Part shown: positions 22,531 to 32,610 of the stretch, in pieces
How the letters are laid out: each line of letters starts with the position of its first letter
Numbering within the stretch: the stretch's first letter is position 1
Assembly (NCBI RefSeq): GCF_008831285.2
Contig: NC_045142.1
Coordinates: 8,286,713-8,350,712 of the forward strand
Direction of reading: 5' to 3'
From: Nymphaea colorata
Lineage: Eukaryota > Streptophyta > Magnoliopsida > Nymphaeales > Nymphaeaceae
Length of the DNA stretch: 64,000 nucleotides
Made by a program: the position numbers and the translations under genes
Notes under the pieces: model-generated
The model's database searches: none
Told to the model about the DNA's origin: nothing
The model's input: only the letters and a program-made list of their open reading frames with translations

Positions 22531-23361
22531 AAAAAACACGATAATGCCCATCCCACCTTGCTCGGGTGTTTCCCACCCCAATGGCACGTGGATCCTCTAT
22601 TGTCCGGAAATGAAAGCCCTAGTATAGAGACCTTCCCATTTTCAATTAGATACTGCTGAAAATCCGGAAGCTTGAGTAACAATTTATTCGGACCCTCGAA
22701 AGTTAGCAGAGTCCACGACTGCAACCACATTTCGTTTTTTTCATCTCCCAACATCAGCATTAGTTCTCGTTGGGAGGCTCTACCCAAGAGACTGCTGGCA
22801 TTCCGGCTGATCATCTTCATAGAAACCAATGGAGGGCTGCAGCTTATGCAATGCGTGTAGCGTCCCCTTCCATCCAGATTTCCACATCTTCTATTTGTAT
22901 CTATGAAGGCACTAGGGTAGCTTCCATGGGCGAGCCTCTACCCCATCCTCAAGAGTCATCAGGGGTTTCAGCTGCTATCTCGTGTGGAGCAGGGTCATGA
23001 CTAAGGCTCTCCAACTCATGATGGACACTTCTCATTTCAGCAATGTCCTGCTGCATTTCACTTTAACTCCTCGCCAAGCAATCTTGATCCAGCTCAAATG
23101 AGCTGACCTCCTTGCATTTAAGGTTGTGTTTCTTGAATGCCTTTCATCATCTTCTTTGTTATAAGGAGGCATAGAAGGCGACGATGGGGCTTCTTTCAGA
23201 GAATACCCTAATGAGAAGGTTATTTTCCCCACCTGCAAAAATTTAACAACAGGTATATCCTTCCACAGCTTTCTTAACAAATAAAAATTAAAGGAATAGT
23301 CGAGCCGAATGACGCTGGGATCCTCTATTGTTCGAAAATGAAAGCCCTGGTATAGAGAGAG
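22531..23361 (-). other. Unidentified segment with terminal direct repeats inside the Harbinger element
   Basis: A direct repeat of about 42 bases lies at 22589-22630 and 23318-23361 (GGATCCTCTATTGT... GAAAGCCC..GTATAGAGA, about three differences). Between and around them are open minus-strand pieces (22527-22829, about 100 codons; 23032-23280, about 82 codons). One contains LDQDCLARS and EMQQDIAEMRSVHHELESL-like coding, broken by stops. I do not recognise the protein. It could be captured host sequence or another mobile remnant. Confidence 0.5.
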
Positions 23362-23400
23362 AGAGAGAGAAAGAGAGAAAGAGGTCTTTGGATTCTCTCC

Positions 23401-23404
23401 CTCA

Positions 23405-23457
<53 letters not shown>
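23401..23457 (+). repeat. Compound microsatellite (CT)n(AT)n
   Basis: About 14 CT units run into about 14 AT units, close after a GA run at 23356-23375. It lies between the unidentified segment and the Myb-like gene. Confidence 0.95.
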
Positions 23458-23460
<3 letters not shown>

Positions 23461-23645
23461 GAGAGAGAGGTTTTAATGTGAGATAGTCACCAATAGTCAT
23501 CAAAAACTTACATAAAAAAAAGAGTGAAAACATAAATATCCTCTTAAGTAATAACTTTAGATCAATCAAACAAAATGTTGATAAACAAAATAGTTGTCTA
23601 AAGACAAAAAAATCACATAGCAAAATAAAAAATAACATTCATGTC

Positions 23646-24676
23646 TTACATAATTCCAGCAATGCTGAGCAACCTAAGTAAAACATTCTTTCGTTTAGAA
23701 TAAGGACAAGCAAAAAATGTTCCCATCCTATCTTTATCACCACTATGATACATATATGCATCGGTTTGTAACTCTTCTTCAAGACCAATAACTTCAAATG
23801 TTGGAAATATGTCTTCTTTAGAATATTTATTTGACTGTCTTGGCTTTGGTACGACATTACTTTTTCCAATTGCATTAGCAACTTTCTCAAAAGCTTCTTT
23901 CATTATTTCAATCTCTTTTAAATCATCTTCATTTGCACTTCTTCTCCTTTTACGCTTTAACAATGAACCTGCGTTGGGCTCCACTTGGACGTCATAGTCG
24001 TCTCCTAGATTGATAAATGGTTCTAATACTATTTGATTTTGAGAAACCATTTCCTCAATAAGCTGGATTATGTTGCCAGTACCCTCACACGCTAAAGTCA
24101 TTCGGCTGCACCTCTCTTTCGCTATCATCAATCCTTCCCTTGTTGCTCTATCATTACCAAATAAACTTACCAGCTTCTCATAGTTCGGAACAGGTGCCGT
24201 CATCTACTTTTTTGCCATTGGATTTGCCTATAAAAAACACACAAAAAATATAACAACGTCAAAGAAACTCATATTTAACATAAAAAGTAAATTATTAAAA
24301 AATAATATTAAATTACTAAAAAGAAAATTAGGTACCTCTATTAGTGGCTTCCTTCGGGTTCAGCCGTCCACATATTTGCCCTTGAATCAATGTTAAATCC
24401 ACTCAAATCACTTTTAATGATATCATGACAACTACTGAAATTAGACTTCAACGTTTTCATTCGATTTTTTATGTAATCCTTAGTGAGCATTTTACCCAAC
24501 TTATCGTTCAGCTCTGTCACAACATTATCATATGCAGTTGTAGTAAAAGTGTCATTCACTCGATTACCTATTACTTGTTGCAGCAGTAATGCATCAATAA
24601 GCACATCATCCATAGATTGGCTCCATTGTATCTTATTAATCTTTCCTCCGTCTGTATATATTTGATTCTTCTTCAT
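23646..24676 (-). pseudogene. PIF/Harbinger Myb/SANT-like ORF (broken)
   Basis: Exon 1 (24341-24676) has the Myb/SANT-like fold: IQWSQSMDDVLIDALLLQQ, AYDNVVTELN, IKNRMKTLKSNFSSCHDI and WTAEPE. A short intron follows. The next exon opens ANPMAKK-stop-MTAPVPNYEKLVSLFG, where a Trp codon appears to have become TAG at 24204-24206, and runs to 23646. A lost base or bases just after WTAEPE also breaks the frame. In this superfamily the Myb-like protein binds element ends and cooperates with the transposase. This copy cannot make it intact. Confidence 0.82.
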
Positions 24677-24819
24677 TGTTATTAGCTAAATGTAAAATAA
24701 AATAAGTTTAGTAAAAACATTCATAATGAAAAGAACAAATCACATGAAATAATAAAAAATCAAGTAATTACAAATAACATAAGGAAAAAAAAGTCAACAT
24801 GTCTCATATACACTAAAAT

Positions 24820-25585
24820 TCAATTTATTGAAGTTTGAAGTTGATAGTTCTGCCACATAGTCTCTGAAATGATTTGTCGTGTGAATTCTCCAACCATGTA
24901 CTTTTCATCTACATCAACTTGAACAGAATAATTTTCACTAGGTTGATTCATAAGTTCTGCATCAACATCTTTAATAATGCTAGCATCTAGATCGACACCT
25001 ATGAGAAAGTTGTGCAATATACCACATGCTAAAATGATGTCCGACTGTGCATTGCACGAATATGGTTCTGTCGAACTAGCTATAATTGGGAATCTTTTTT
25101 TCAAGACACCAAATGATCTTTCAATGACAGTTCGCAAAGAAGCATGCTGAAGATTAAACAACTCTTTTTCATTTTGCAGGCCTCGCTTGGAGTATTCTTT
25201 CAAGTGATATCTCACACCCCTAAAGGGTGTGATAAGTCCACCCTTTAATGAAAAACCAGCATCTACAAGATAATATTTACCTAAAAAATAAACACAATCA
25301 CATGTTAAGTTCATATTTCAAAAAATGTTTAAATTATACATGCTTTTTATTACAATTACCTTTAGGAATTTTTAGTTTGTCTTTTCTCGTTAATGCATTT
25401 TTTATGATTCTCAAATCAAAAGCAGTTCCTTCCCAACCTGCTAATAAATATGTAAATTTCATATCAAAAGAACATGCAGCCAACACATTTTGAGTTGGCC
25501 AGTCTTTTCTACCACGGTATGTCGGTGCATCCTCTGAATATACTGTAACACGAACGTGCATTCCATCAATTGCACCAACACAATT
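24820..25585 (-). pseudogene. PIF/Harbinger DDE transposase, N-terminus missing
   Basis: Two exons are clear: 25585-25360 and 25280-24820, joined across a 79-bp GT-AG intron so that PKG meets KYYLVDAGF. Visible blocks are NCVGAIDGMHVRV, AACSFDMKFTYLLAGWEG, YYLVDAGFSLKGG and TVIERSFGVLKKRFPI, which contain the acidic catalytic residues of the family. The C-terminal tail ends at 24820. Upstream, a possible exon end PYF lies next to a TAG and a GAA/TTC microsatellite; the helix-turn-helix N-terminal part is absent. Confidence 0.88.
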
Positions 25586-25666
25586 CTAGAATACAATTCA
25601 GTGTTAATGCAATATTGATTATAAATCATAAAAGCTAAATTAATTGTTTTATTACCTAAAAGTATG

Positions 25667-25921
25667 GAAGAAGAAGAAGAAGAAGAAGAAGAAGAAGACG
25701 AGAGAGATAGAGAAGCATCGGACGTTGGTGGGCAGAGTATGAAGAGTGCCAAAAAGCAGAAAAAAAAATCTATAAGCAGAAGAAGAAGAAGAAGAAGAAG
25801 AAGAAGAAGAAGAAGAAGAAGAAGAAAAAGAAGGCGAGAGAGAGAGAAACATCAGACGTTGGTGGGCAGAGTATGAGAGAAAAAGTAGAAAAAACAACAA
25901 TGAAAAAGAAGAAGAAGAAGA
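25667..25921 (+). repeat. (GAA)n microsatellite cluster with duplicated spacer
   Basis: GAA/AGA tracts at about 25667-25700, 25780-25834 and 25900-25921 are separated by spacers. The spacer GACGTTGGTGGGCAGAGTAT occurs at 25721 and 25855, so a unit of about 134 bp has been duplicated. Long Ser or Phe runs translated from this DNA are not genes. Confidence 0.92.
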
Positions 25922-26275
25922 CGAGAGAGTGAGTGATGCACCGTGTTCCTTGCTTGTTGAAGACGAGAGAGGAAAGCATCCCTTCACTCCTGGAGAAGAA
26001 GCAGCAGATGTGAGGAAGAGACTTCTTGCGCAGGGGAGGAGGCCTCCCTCTTCCTTGCTTGTTGAAGACGTGAAAAGAATGGGAGAGGTAGTGTGGAAAT
26101 AAAAAGACTCTTCCACTTCCTTCATTTCCTTTCCTTTTCAATCCGTCTGATGTGAGAGGGAAGGGATTTACACTACACAATTCCTCCCTTTCCTTTCCTT
26201 TCCTTTCCCTCTCCTCGCAGCCAAACACACTTTCTTTTTTTTCCCTCCCTTTCCCTCCAACCAAACAGACTGTTA

Positions 26276-26593
26276 AGAACCGTGCAACAGTTCTTAAGGC
26301 AAGGTCTTCTTATCTTCTAATATGCCAAAATGATCATTGTTCCACCTTAACAGCTCAGACTTCACAGTAGAGAGTTTTGTAACAAAGTGAATCATTGGGC
26401 ATCCTATTACAGGGGTCGGCCATACATGCCTAATGAGTTAAATAGCTTCCCCTTCCATAAGCCAAGGCTTGTAAAACAGAAAGGCTTCATTTCCCTGCAA
26501 AACATGACCCTGTGCAGCAGACTGAAATAGAAGGTCAACATGATCAGAGCTAGCAACCACTACTGACTGCAGGCTGCCCTGCCATGCAAAAGC
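26276..26593 (-). pseudogene. LINE copy B: endonuclease-RT linker
   Basis: The minus strand reads VVVASSDHVDLLFQ (the SDH motif ending the endonuclease), FLFYKPWLMEGE, then FVTKLSTVKSELLRWNNDHFG and LEDKK. This is the standard plant L1 linker (SDH.P, F.FY..WL, KL...K..L..WN...FG). It lies exactly between the Harbinger and copia insertions, linking the two outer LINE pieces. Confidence 0.88.
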
Positions 26594-26939
26594 TGTTGAA
26601 AAACATTGTATCCAAGAGCAAAGATAGCTAGATAAAAAACAGAAGACAGAGAGAACAAGGATTTACGTGGTTCGGCAATTTTAAGCCTACATCCACGAGA
26701 AGGGAAAGGACTGCTTTTCATTGATATTTCAGAACCATGGTACAACTCTATATATAGAAGATGAGAGCACAGAAACAGGAACTTGATAAGCAAGATCTTC
26801 ACAACAAGAAAAAAGGGATTAAGCTAAACCCTTATTTCTTTTCAAGGAATCTTAATCTGCTCTTGACTTTAGCTTGACTTGATCTCCTTTCCTGATTTTT
26901 TGTGTGATTTGCTCTGCGTGATCTGTTCTCCTTCCAACA
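26594..26939 (-). repeat. 3' LTR of copia element
   Basis: 346 bp, from TGTTGAAAAAC to TTCCAACA on the plus strand (canonical TG...CA ends). It pairs with 32282-32610. Confidence 0.95.
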
Positions 26940-26940
26940 A

Positions 26941-26952
26941 TCTCCCCCTCAA
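26941..26952 (-). other. Polypurine tract of copia element
   Basis: The minus strand reads TTGAGGGGGAGA one base from the 3' LTR. It is the plus-strand primer site. Confidence 0.85.
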
Positions 26953-26972
26953 GTTGGTGAGCAGATATCAAT

Positions 26973-28331
26973 CTACCCCAACTTGTTTGATATGTAAAGA
27001 TGTTTGTCCTTTGCAAGACTCTTAGTGAAGATATCAGCTAGTTGTCTTTCGCTTTTAACGTGCAGAGTAGTGATGGTACCATCTTGAATTTTCTCCCTAA
27101 TAAAGTGACAATCAACTTCAATATGTTTGGTGCACTCATGAAAGACAGGATTAGCTCCAATATATATTGCAGCGATGTTGTCGCACAATAAGTTCATAGC
27201 TTTCTTTATTTCAATGTTCATGTCTTTTAGTATTGCTTTGACCCACATAAGTTCACAAGTGCAAGCTGCCATTGCTTTTTATTCAGCTTCAGCACTTGAT
27301 CTGGCCACAACAGTTTGTTTATGCTTTTCCATGTTGCCAAATTTCCTTTGACAAATGTGCAGTAGCTAGACGTAGATCTGTGATCATTTGAATCTCCTGC
27401 CCAATCAGCATCTGCTTATCTGATTACTTCAAGTTGTTGATCACGTTTCATGAGTATTCCTTTTCTTGGAGTCCCTTTTAGATACCTCAATACTCTATGA
27501 GCAGGTTCGACATGTGTGGATCTTGGTTTATGCATGAATTGATTTATTAAACTAACAACATAAGCAATATTAGGTTTCATCACAGTTAAATATATGAGTT
27601 TACCAACGAGTTGCTGAAAACCTTGAACATTCTCAACAATGTCTCCATCTTCTTTGCGCAGTTTGCAGTATAGTTCCAAAGGAGTGTCAACAACCTTAGC
27701 TCCAATGTATCTCGTCTCTTTTAATAAGTCAAGAATATATTTTCGTTGGTAAATAAAAATACCTTTGTCAGAGTGCGCAACTTCAATACCTAAAAAATAC
27801 CTTAAAAAACCTAGATCTTTGATTTTGAACTGCTTATTAAGGAGTTGTTTGACTTGCGCCATGAATTATGTGTCATCACCTTTCAAAATAATGTCATCTA
27901 CATAAACAAGTAAGATAACAATTTTCAATCCTCTAGTATAGGTAAACATGGTATAATCTGCTGAACTCCTTTTAAAACCAGTCTGAGTAAGAACATAGCT
28001 TAAGCGAGAGAACCAAGCACGAGGAAACTGTTTTAGCTCATATAAAGCCTTTTTTAACTTACCATTTGGATTTGGAACACCCTATGGAACTTCCAATATA
28101 AACTTCTTCATAAAGTTCTCCATGCAAGAAAACATTTTTAACATCAAGCTGCATTAGTTCCCACCTTTTATTAGCTGCAACAAAAAGTAAAATCCTGATG
28201 GTGTTCATTTTGGCGACTAGAGAGAATGTTTCATTGTAATCTATTCCTTTTGTCTGCATAAAACCCTTTCCTACTAGACGACCCTTGAACCGTTCCACAG
28301 TCCCACCACTTTTAAACTTTAGTTTATACAC
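26973..28331 (-). pseudogene. Copia reverse transcriptase and RNase H
   Basis: RT starts [20 protein letters not shown] and continues [18 protein letters not shown] and [19 protein letters not shown]. The catalytic YVDD (LLVYVDDIILKG) lies near 27895-27920, followed closely by TAA. The next frame carries KIKDLGFLRYFLGIEVAH and LVGKLIYLTVMKPNIAY. RNase H (27272-26973) has LCDNIAAIYIGANPVFHECT and KHIEVDCHFIREK. At least three stops or frame changes interrupt the chain. Confidence 0.92.
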
Positions 28332-29584
28332 TCACTTGCATCCAACCAATTTCTTTCCTTCAGGGAGAGGAACAAGATCCCAAGTTTGATTTTTGTGCAA
28401 CGCAGTAAGTTCTTCTTTCATAGCTTCTCTCCACCTACTGTCCCTATTGGCCTCATCAAAGGTTTTTGGTTCGGCTTGGGAGTAAGTGTTTAATACATAG
28501 GTTTGGTAAGGAAGAGATAGGGTCTGAAATGTTACATATTTTTCTATTGAATGAATTTTGTCTGCAATCAAGTAGATGTAGTAGTCACTCAATTTTATTG
28601 GTGGTCTGGTATTACGAGTGGAATGACGAATAAGTAGCTTGGGACCTTGGCTTTGGGTTGATTCAAATACATCGATCTCTGGAAATATTTGTTCAGGTTC
28701 TTCCATGATAGATCCCTCTCTATGATCTATGGGATTGGATTCTATAGACTGGAGATCAACAACAGAGGTGTTATTAAAAACATCGATAAGAGGCCGGACC
28801 TGTTCACTGTGCTGCAAATCTTCATTACTTACTTGCTCCCCCTGAATTGAGACACCAAAGTATGGTTCTTGCTCAAAAAACTTAACATTACGAGCAATAA
28901 GAAGTTTTCTAGAAATAGGATCATAACACTTGTATCCTCTTTTTCTACTAGAATAATCCAAAAAAATACATTTTGTAGCTCGTTTCTGAAACTTGTTCCT
29001 AAAATTTTCTTGAACATGCACATAACATTTGCACCCAAAAACTTTGAGATATTGAATTGAAACTGTCCTTGCTAAAATAAATTCAACATGAATTTTATCA
29101 TCTATGCTCGAATTGGGAGTTCTATTGCTTAAATAGCAAGTTGTAAGAACAACATCAGTCCAAAAATGTGAACATTCATATGCATCATAACAGATCGAGC
29201 AATATTGAGTAACTGACGATTTTTTCGTTCTGCAACTCTATTTTGTTGATGAGTTCCTGCACATGTATACTGAGGTTGGATGCCTTTTTCTTTTAAGAAA
29301 CTTTTTAGAATGTCATTGACATATTCTCCTCCATTGTCTGATCGAAGCTTTTGGATCTTAGAACCGTATTGATTGAGAACCATGTTATAAAATTCCTCAA
29401 ACAATGTGGGAACTTCACTTTTATTTTTGAGAAAATAGATCCATGTCATTCTAGACTTATCATCAATAAATGAAACATAATACTTAAAACCAGCATAAGA
29501 TTCCTCAGGGGCAGGGCCCCACACATCAGAATGTACTAAACTGAAAAAATTAGAAGATCTCTCACTGTTAGGTTGGAACGGCAA
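28332..29584 (-). pseudogene. Copia integrase and linker
   Basis: The core of integrase is at 29584-29129: LVHSDVWGPAPE, FIDDKSRMTWIYFLK, LRSDNGGEY and THQQNRVAERKNR, retaining the D,D,E triad. A frameshift near 29130 moves the C-terminal part (KVFGCKCYVHVQENFRNK, FLDYSSRKRGYKCYDP) to the frame 29021-28332. That frame then runs through the variable linker to the start of RT and ends at a TGA where a Trp codon is expected (GCK-stop-VYKLK). Confidence 0.9.
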
Positions 29585-29692
29585 CCTTGTTGATTTGGAA
29601 AACTCACAAGCATTGCACGCCCTGCTTTCAATGGTGAGATTAGGAACTAGCCGCTTTAGACTTCTATCAGAGACATATCCAAGGCGAGCATG

Positions 29693-30205
29693 CTACTTTT
29701 GGTACTCAGATTCTTTTTTTCTGTATGTAAGAACACTAGCATCACACGTATCAATCATATAAAGACCTCCCTGCTCGCGTCCTCTATTAATCACTTTCTT
29801 CGAGTTTTGATCCTCAAAAATCACCTCCGTTGAAGAAAAAATAGCCAAACAATTATGAGTTTTTGTTAATTTGCTCATAGACATTAGACTGGCAGATATC
29901 TTGGGAACATAGAGAACACTAGATTTAATATCTTTTTCAAGGAATGTAGTTCTACCAACTCCTTCAACTGCTATAGGTGACCCATCTGCAGTAAAGACAT
30001 GTTGTTTTTGTTTTTTGTCTAAACTAGTAATCTTAAAAGAATTTCCAGTCATGTGATCGGTGGCCCCAGGGTCAACAATCCAAGTGGAAGCAGCAGAAAC
30101 AAAAATAAGAGCATGATTCTTACCTTCAGATTCAACTAGTTGAGATGAAACTAGATTCGTCTTCGAAAAATTTTGAAAGAATTTTTCAAGATCTTCCTTG
30201 GTCAC
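29693..30205 (-). pseudogene. Copia protease and GAG-pre-integrase region
   Basis: The protease active-site region reads STWIVDPGATDHMTG. The usual DSGA is DPGA here, with the catalytic Asp kept. Segments such as VEGVGRTTF, SVLYVPKISASLMSMSKLT and GGLYMIDT follow, typical of the copia protease and pre-integrase linker. The frame ends at 29693 with a stop, although integrase similarity resumes beyond it. Confidence 0.88.
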
Positions 30206-31091
30206 AAAGTTGGCTAGATCTGATTGCTTGGATGATGATTTCTCTTTGGTTGGACGACCAATTAACTCCCAACATCTATCACGTGTGTGTCCAATCTTCT
30301 TGCAGTGATTGCATTTGAATTTGCTTGAGATTCTCTAGCCATTGTTGCTATCATTGGGTAGTTTGGAACCTCCCTTTTTATTGTTAACATAACACGTCAT
30401 TTTCTCAAGACTTTCTTCACTACTAATTTTTGAGGGCATGTTCATAACTTTTCGACGAGCTACCTCTCTTTGTATGGTCTGACATACATTGTTAAATGTT
30501 GGAAGAGGAGACGTCATCAAAATCTGACTTTGGACAGCTTCGTAATCATCAGCTAGGCCAGCAAGAACTTTGAAGATCTTATTTTATTCAAATCTATGTT
30601 TATAAACATCAGGATTAGAAGTGGCTGGTCGGTATTGTAAAAGTTCATCATAGAGACTTCGTAACTGACCAAGATAAAGTTGAATTGGCTTATCTCCCAT
30701 AGTAAGCTTACAAATTTCCATTTGAATTTCATAAATACGAGCCAAATTGTTTTGTTCTCCATACAACTCTTTTAAGGTATCCCATACCTCTTTAGTTGTT
30801 TCTTGGTAAATAAACAAATTTGCAATTGGCTGCTCCATATGGAATTGATTAACCACGACATAATCATGTCGTTTTCTGACTCCCACTCTTGGTATTTTGG
30901 ATCATCTTTGTTAGGCTGTCTTATAGAACCATTGATGAATTCAAGTTTTGATCGTCCATTGAGAAACAGACGACAGCTTAAATAATTTTTGCCATTGAGA
31001 AGCGTAGATGTAATCTTCAACGTGTTGATGTTATGATCGTTGTTTCTTGGATTGTCTTTGAAATTTTGCTGCTTTGATTAGATTCTTCCAT
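30206..31091 (-). pseudogene. gag: Copia gag
   Basis: An ATG at 31089-31091 (MEESNQ) starts the frame. After an early frameshift the sequence continues LNGKNYLSCRLFLNGRSKL, QFHMEQPIANLFIYQETT, VWDTLKELYGEQNNLARIYE and LGQLRSLYDELLQYRP, a UBN2-type copia gag. A CCHC knuckle, CNHCKKIGHTRDRC, lies near 30275-30316. Several frame changes and stops make it non-functional. Confidence 0.88.
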
Positions 31092-31220
31092 GATGAAGAC
31101 TGGAGAAAACCGCACCGACTCGACAAATAGCAGAGCAAAAAATTAAATACGCAGGAGATCAAGCTGAACAAGATCCAAAAAAAACACCGAGCGCAAACAA
31201 CTTTGGGCATGGGTGATAAA

Positions 31221-31250
31221 TTACAGTCGTTCAGTCACAGACGACTGTAA
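31221..31250. repeat. Perfect 10-bp inverted repeat
   Basis: TTACAGTCGT and ACGACTGTAA form a perfect stem with a 10-base loop, just outside the gag start in the copia leader. Confidence 0.8.
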
Positions 31251-31379
31251 GATCATTTGGTGGGCCAGCATATGTCTATGAGGAATTTCAGACATTATGG
31301 CTGTCTTAAAATAAATATCTGCTTAAGTGATTGCATTTTTGGATATTACGTTATTTTAGATGGTGTGGGGTAATTTTGA

Positions 31380-32140
31380 AATGTATAAATACCAGTACGC
31401 AATTACGGACTCTTTGATGGGCGGAATTCGTAATTGTCCTCATTATAAAATGGTAGTGGTCCCTGGGGTCGTGCAATGGTTGCCTGAAACATTGGTTTCT
31501 AGGGTTTTCCTCTTCCCCATCTGAGAGAGACCTCAAGCGCGCCGCAAAGACACTGGAAGATCCTACCGCGATCTACCGTCCAGTTCTTCAGATGGATTCA
31601 GGTACGCTTTCGCTTCAGTTTAAGGTTTTGTTTATTTCAATAATTTAGCATGAGCATGATCCTGTTTTAGGGTATATACGTTTGGTTTTGTATATGCATG
31701 AGGAGAGAAATCCCTATAACGACTACCAAAGGGACTGCGAAACTTGGAGCGTCTATCGCTTTCTCCAGAGCACCAAAAAACTGGAATTGTGTAGGAGTGA
31801 TCAAGAAATACCTGGGATTGAAGAGGATTCTGCTCGACAACTGAAATTCCAAAAGAAAACCGACGTCGCCAAAAAACGATTGAACGAACTTCCTCGCGTG
31901 GTCTCTGTTTTCTTCTTCAACAGAAATTCTCTTCCTCCAGCGAGAATCAATGAATGGTGAAATTAATCCAGACGATGATGATAATACATCACCGAACCAG
32001 AGAAAATCCCCAATTTTGATATTAGGAAAAAATTGTCGCCGTAAAGGCAGGACCTTGAAAGAAGAATTGCTGTTCTCAGGCGAAGCACTGGTTTCTTCAG
32101 TAATTTGTCTTCAATCAGACTCAGAAGACTAATGAACAAT
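31380..32140 (+). other. Gene-like plus-strand segment inside the copia leader
   Basis: The leader between primer binding site and gag is about 1.2 kb, far longer than usual in copia. On the plus strand, against the element, it shows TATAAATA (31384-31391), a TCTAGGGTTTTCCTCTTCCC-type leader and ATGGATTCAG before GTACGC, which resembles a first exon and donor. Further open stretches lie at 31682-31960 and 31950-32132 (61 residues from MNGEINPDDDDN). I do not recognise the product. It may be captured host promoter and exon sequence. Confidence 0.4.
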
Positions 32141-32269
32141 CCTCTGATCAGGGCGACACTTCTGGAATAATTTCCACTTGCTGGCGTTACCTCCGGTGAC
32201 TAGCGTTCTTTAGGAACAGTATACACTATCTTGAGGTAGACAGCATGAAGCACTCCCTCTCAAGAACCT

Positions 32270-32281
32270 GCTCTGATACCA
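32270..32281 (-). other. Primer binding site of copia element
   Basis: The minus strand reads TGGTATCAGAGC directly next to the 5' LTR. Confidence 0.9.
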
Positions 32282-32610
32282 TGTTGAAAAACACTGTATC
32301 CAAGAGCAAAGATAGCTAGATAAAAAACAGAAGACAGAGAGAAGAGGGACTTACGGTGGCAATTTTAAGCCTACATCCACGAGAAGGGAAAGGACTGTTT
32401 TTCATTGATATTTCAGAACCACGGCACAACTCTATATATAGAAGATGGGAGCACAGAAACAGGAACAGCAAGATCTTCACAGCAAGAAAAAAGGGATTAA
32501 GCTAAACTCTTATTTCTTTTCAAAGAATCTTAATCTGCTCTTGACTTAAGCTTGACTTGATCTCCTTTCCTGATTTTTTGCGTGATCTGCTCTGCGTGAT
32601 CTGTTCTCCT
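32282..32610 (-). repeat. 5' LTR of copia element, outer end truncated
   Basis: It pairs with 26594-26939 but stops at CTGTTCTCCT. The final TCCAACA is replaced by LINE sequence. A further small deletion (GATAAGCAAG shortened) and several substitutions separate the two LTRs. Confidence 0.95.

Larger units (their letters stand above)
22264..26272 (-). mobile_element. PIF/Harbinger DNA transposon, 4,009 bp, with TTA duplication
   Basis: TTA at 22261-22263 and TTA at 26273-26275 flank it, the 3-bp duplication typical of PIF/Harbinger. The terminal repeats share TCTGTTTGGTTGGAGGGAAA after slightly different first bases (CGT and CAG). Two minus-strand genes are present in the arrangement known for this superfamily: a DDE transposase (24820-25585) and a Myb/SANT-like protein (23646-24676). 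Both are damaged. Subterminal regions are purine-rich (GGGAAAGGGAA) on the left and its complement on the right. Confidence 0.95.
26594..32610 (-). mobile_element. Ty1/copia retrotransposon, near-complete but inactivated
   Basis: The LTRs at 26594-26939 and 32282-32610 face the same way. The primer binding site is next to the right LTR and the polypurine tract next to the left one, so the element reads leftward. Between them are gag with CCHC knuckle, protease, integrase, RT and RNase H in copia order, all broken by stops or frameshifts. The LTRs differ at about twenty places, making this older than the copia element at 4153. The right LTR lacks its last 7 bp and there is no target duplication. 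About 1.1 kb of unexpected sequence sits in the leader. Confidence 0.95.

Noticed and set aside
25652-26264. Overlapping minus-strand frames rich in Ser or Phe (157 and 164 codons)
   Set aside because: They are translations of GAA/TTC microsatellites and Harbinger subterminal DNA, with no domain.
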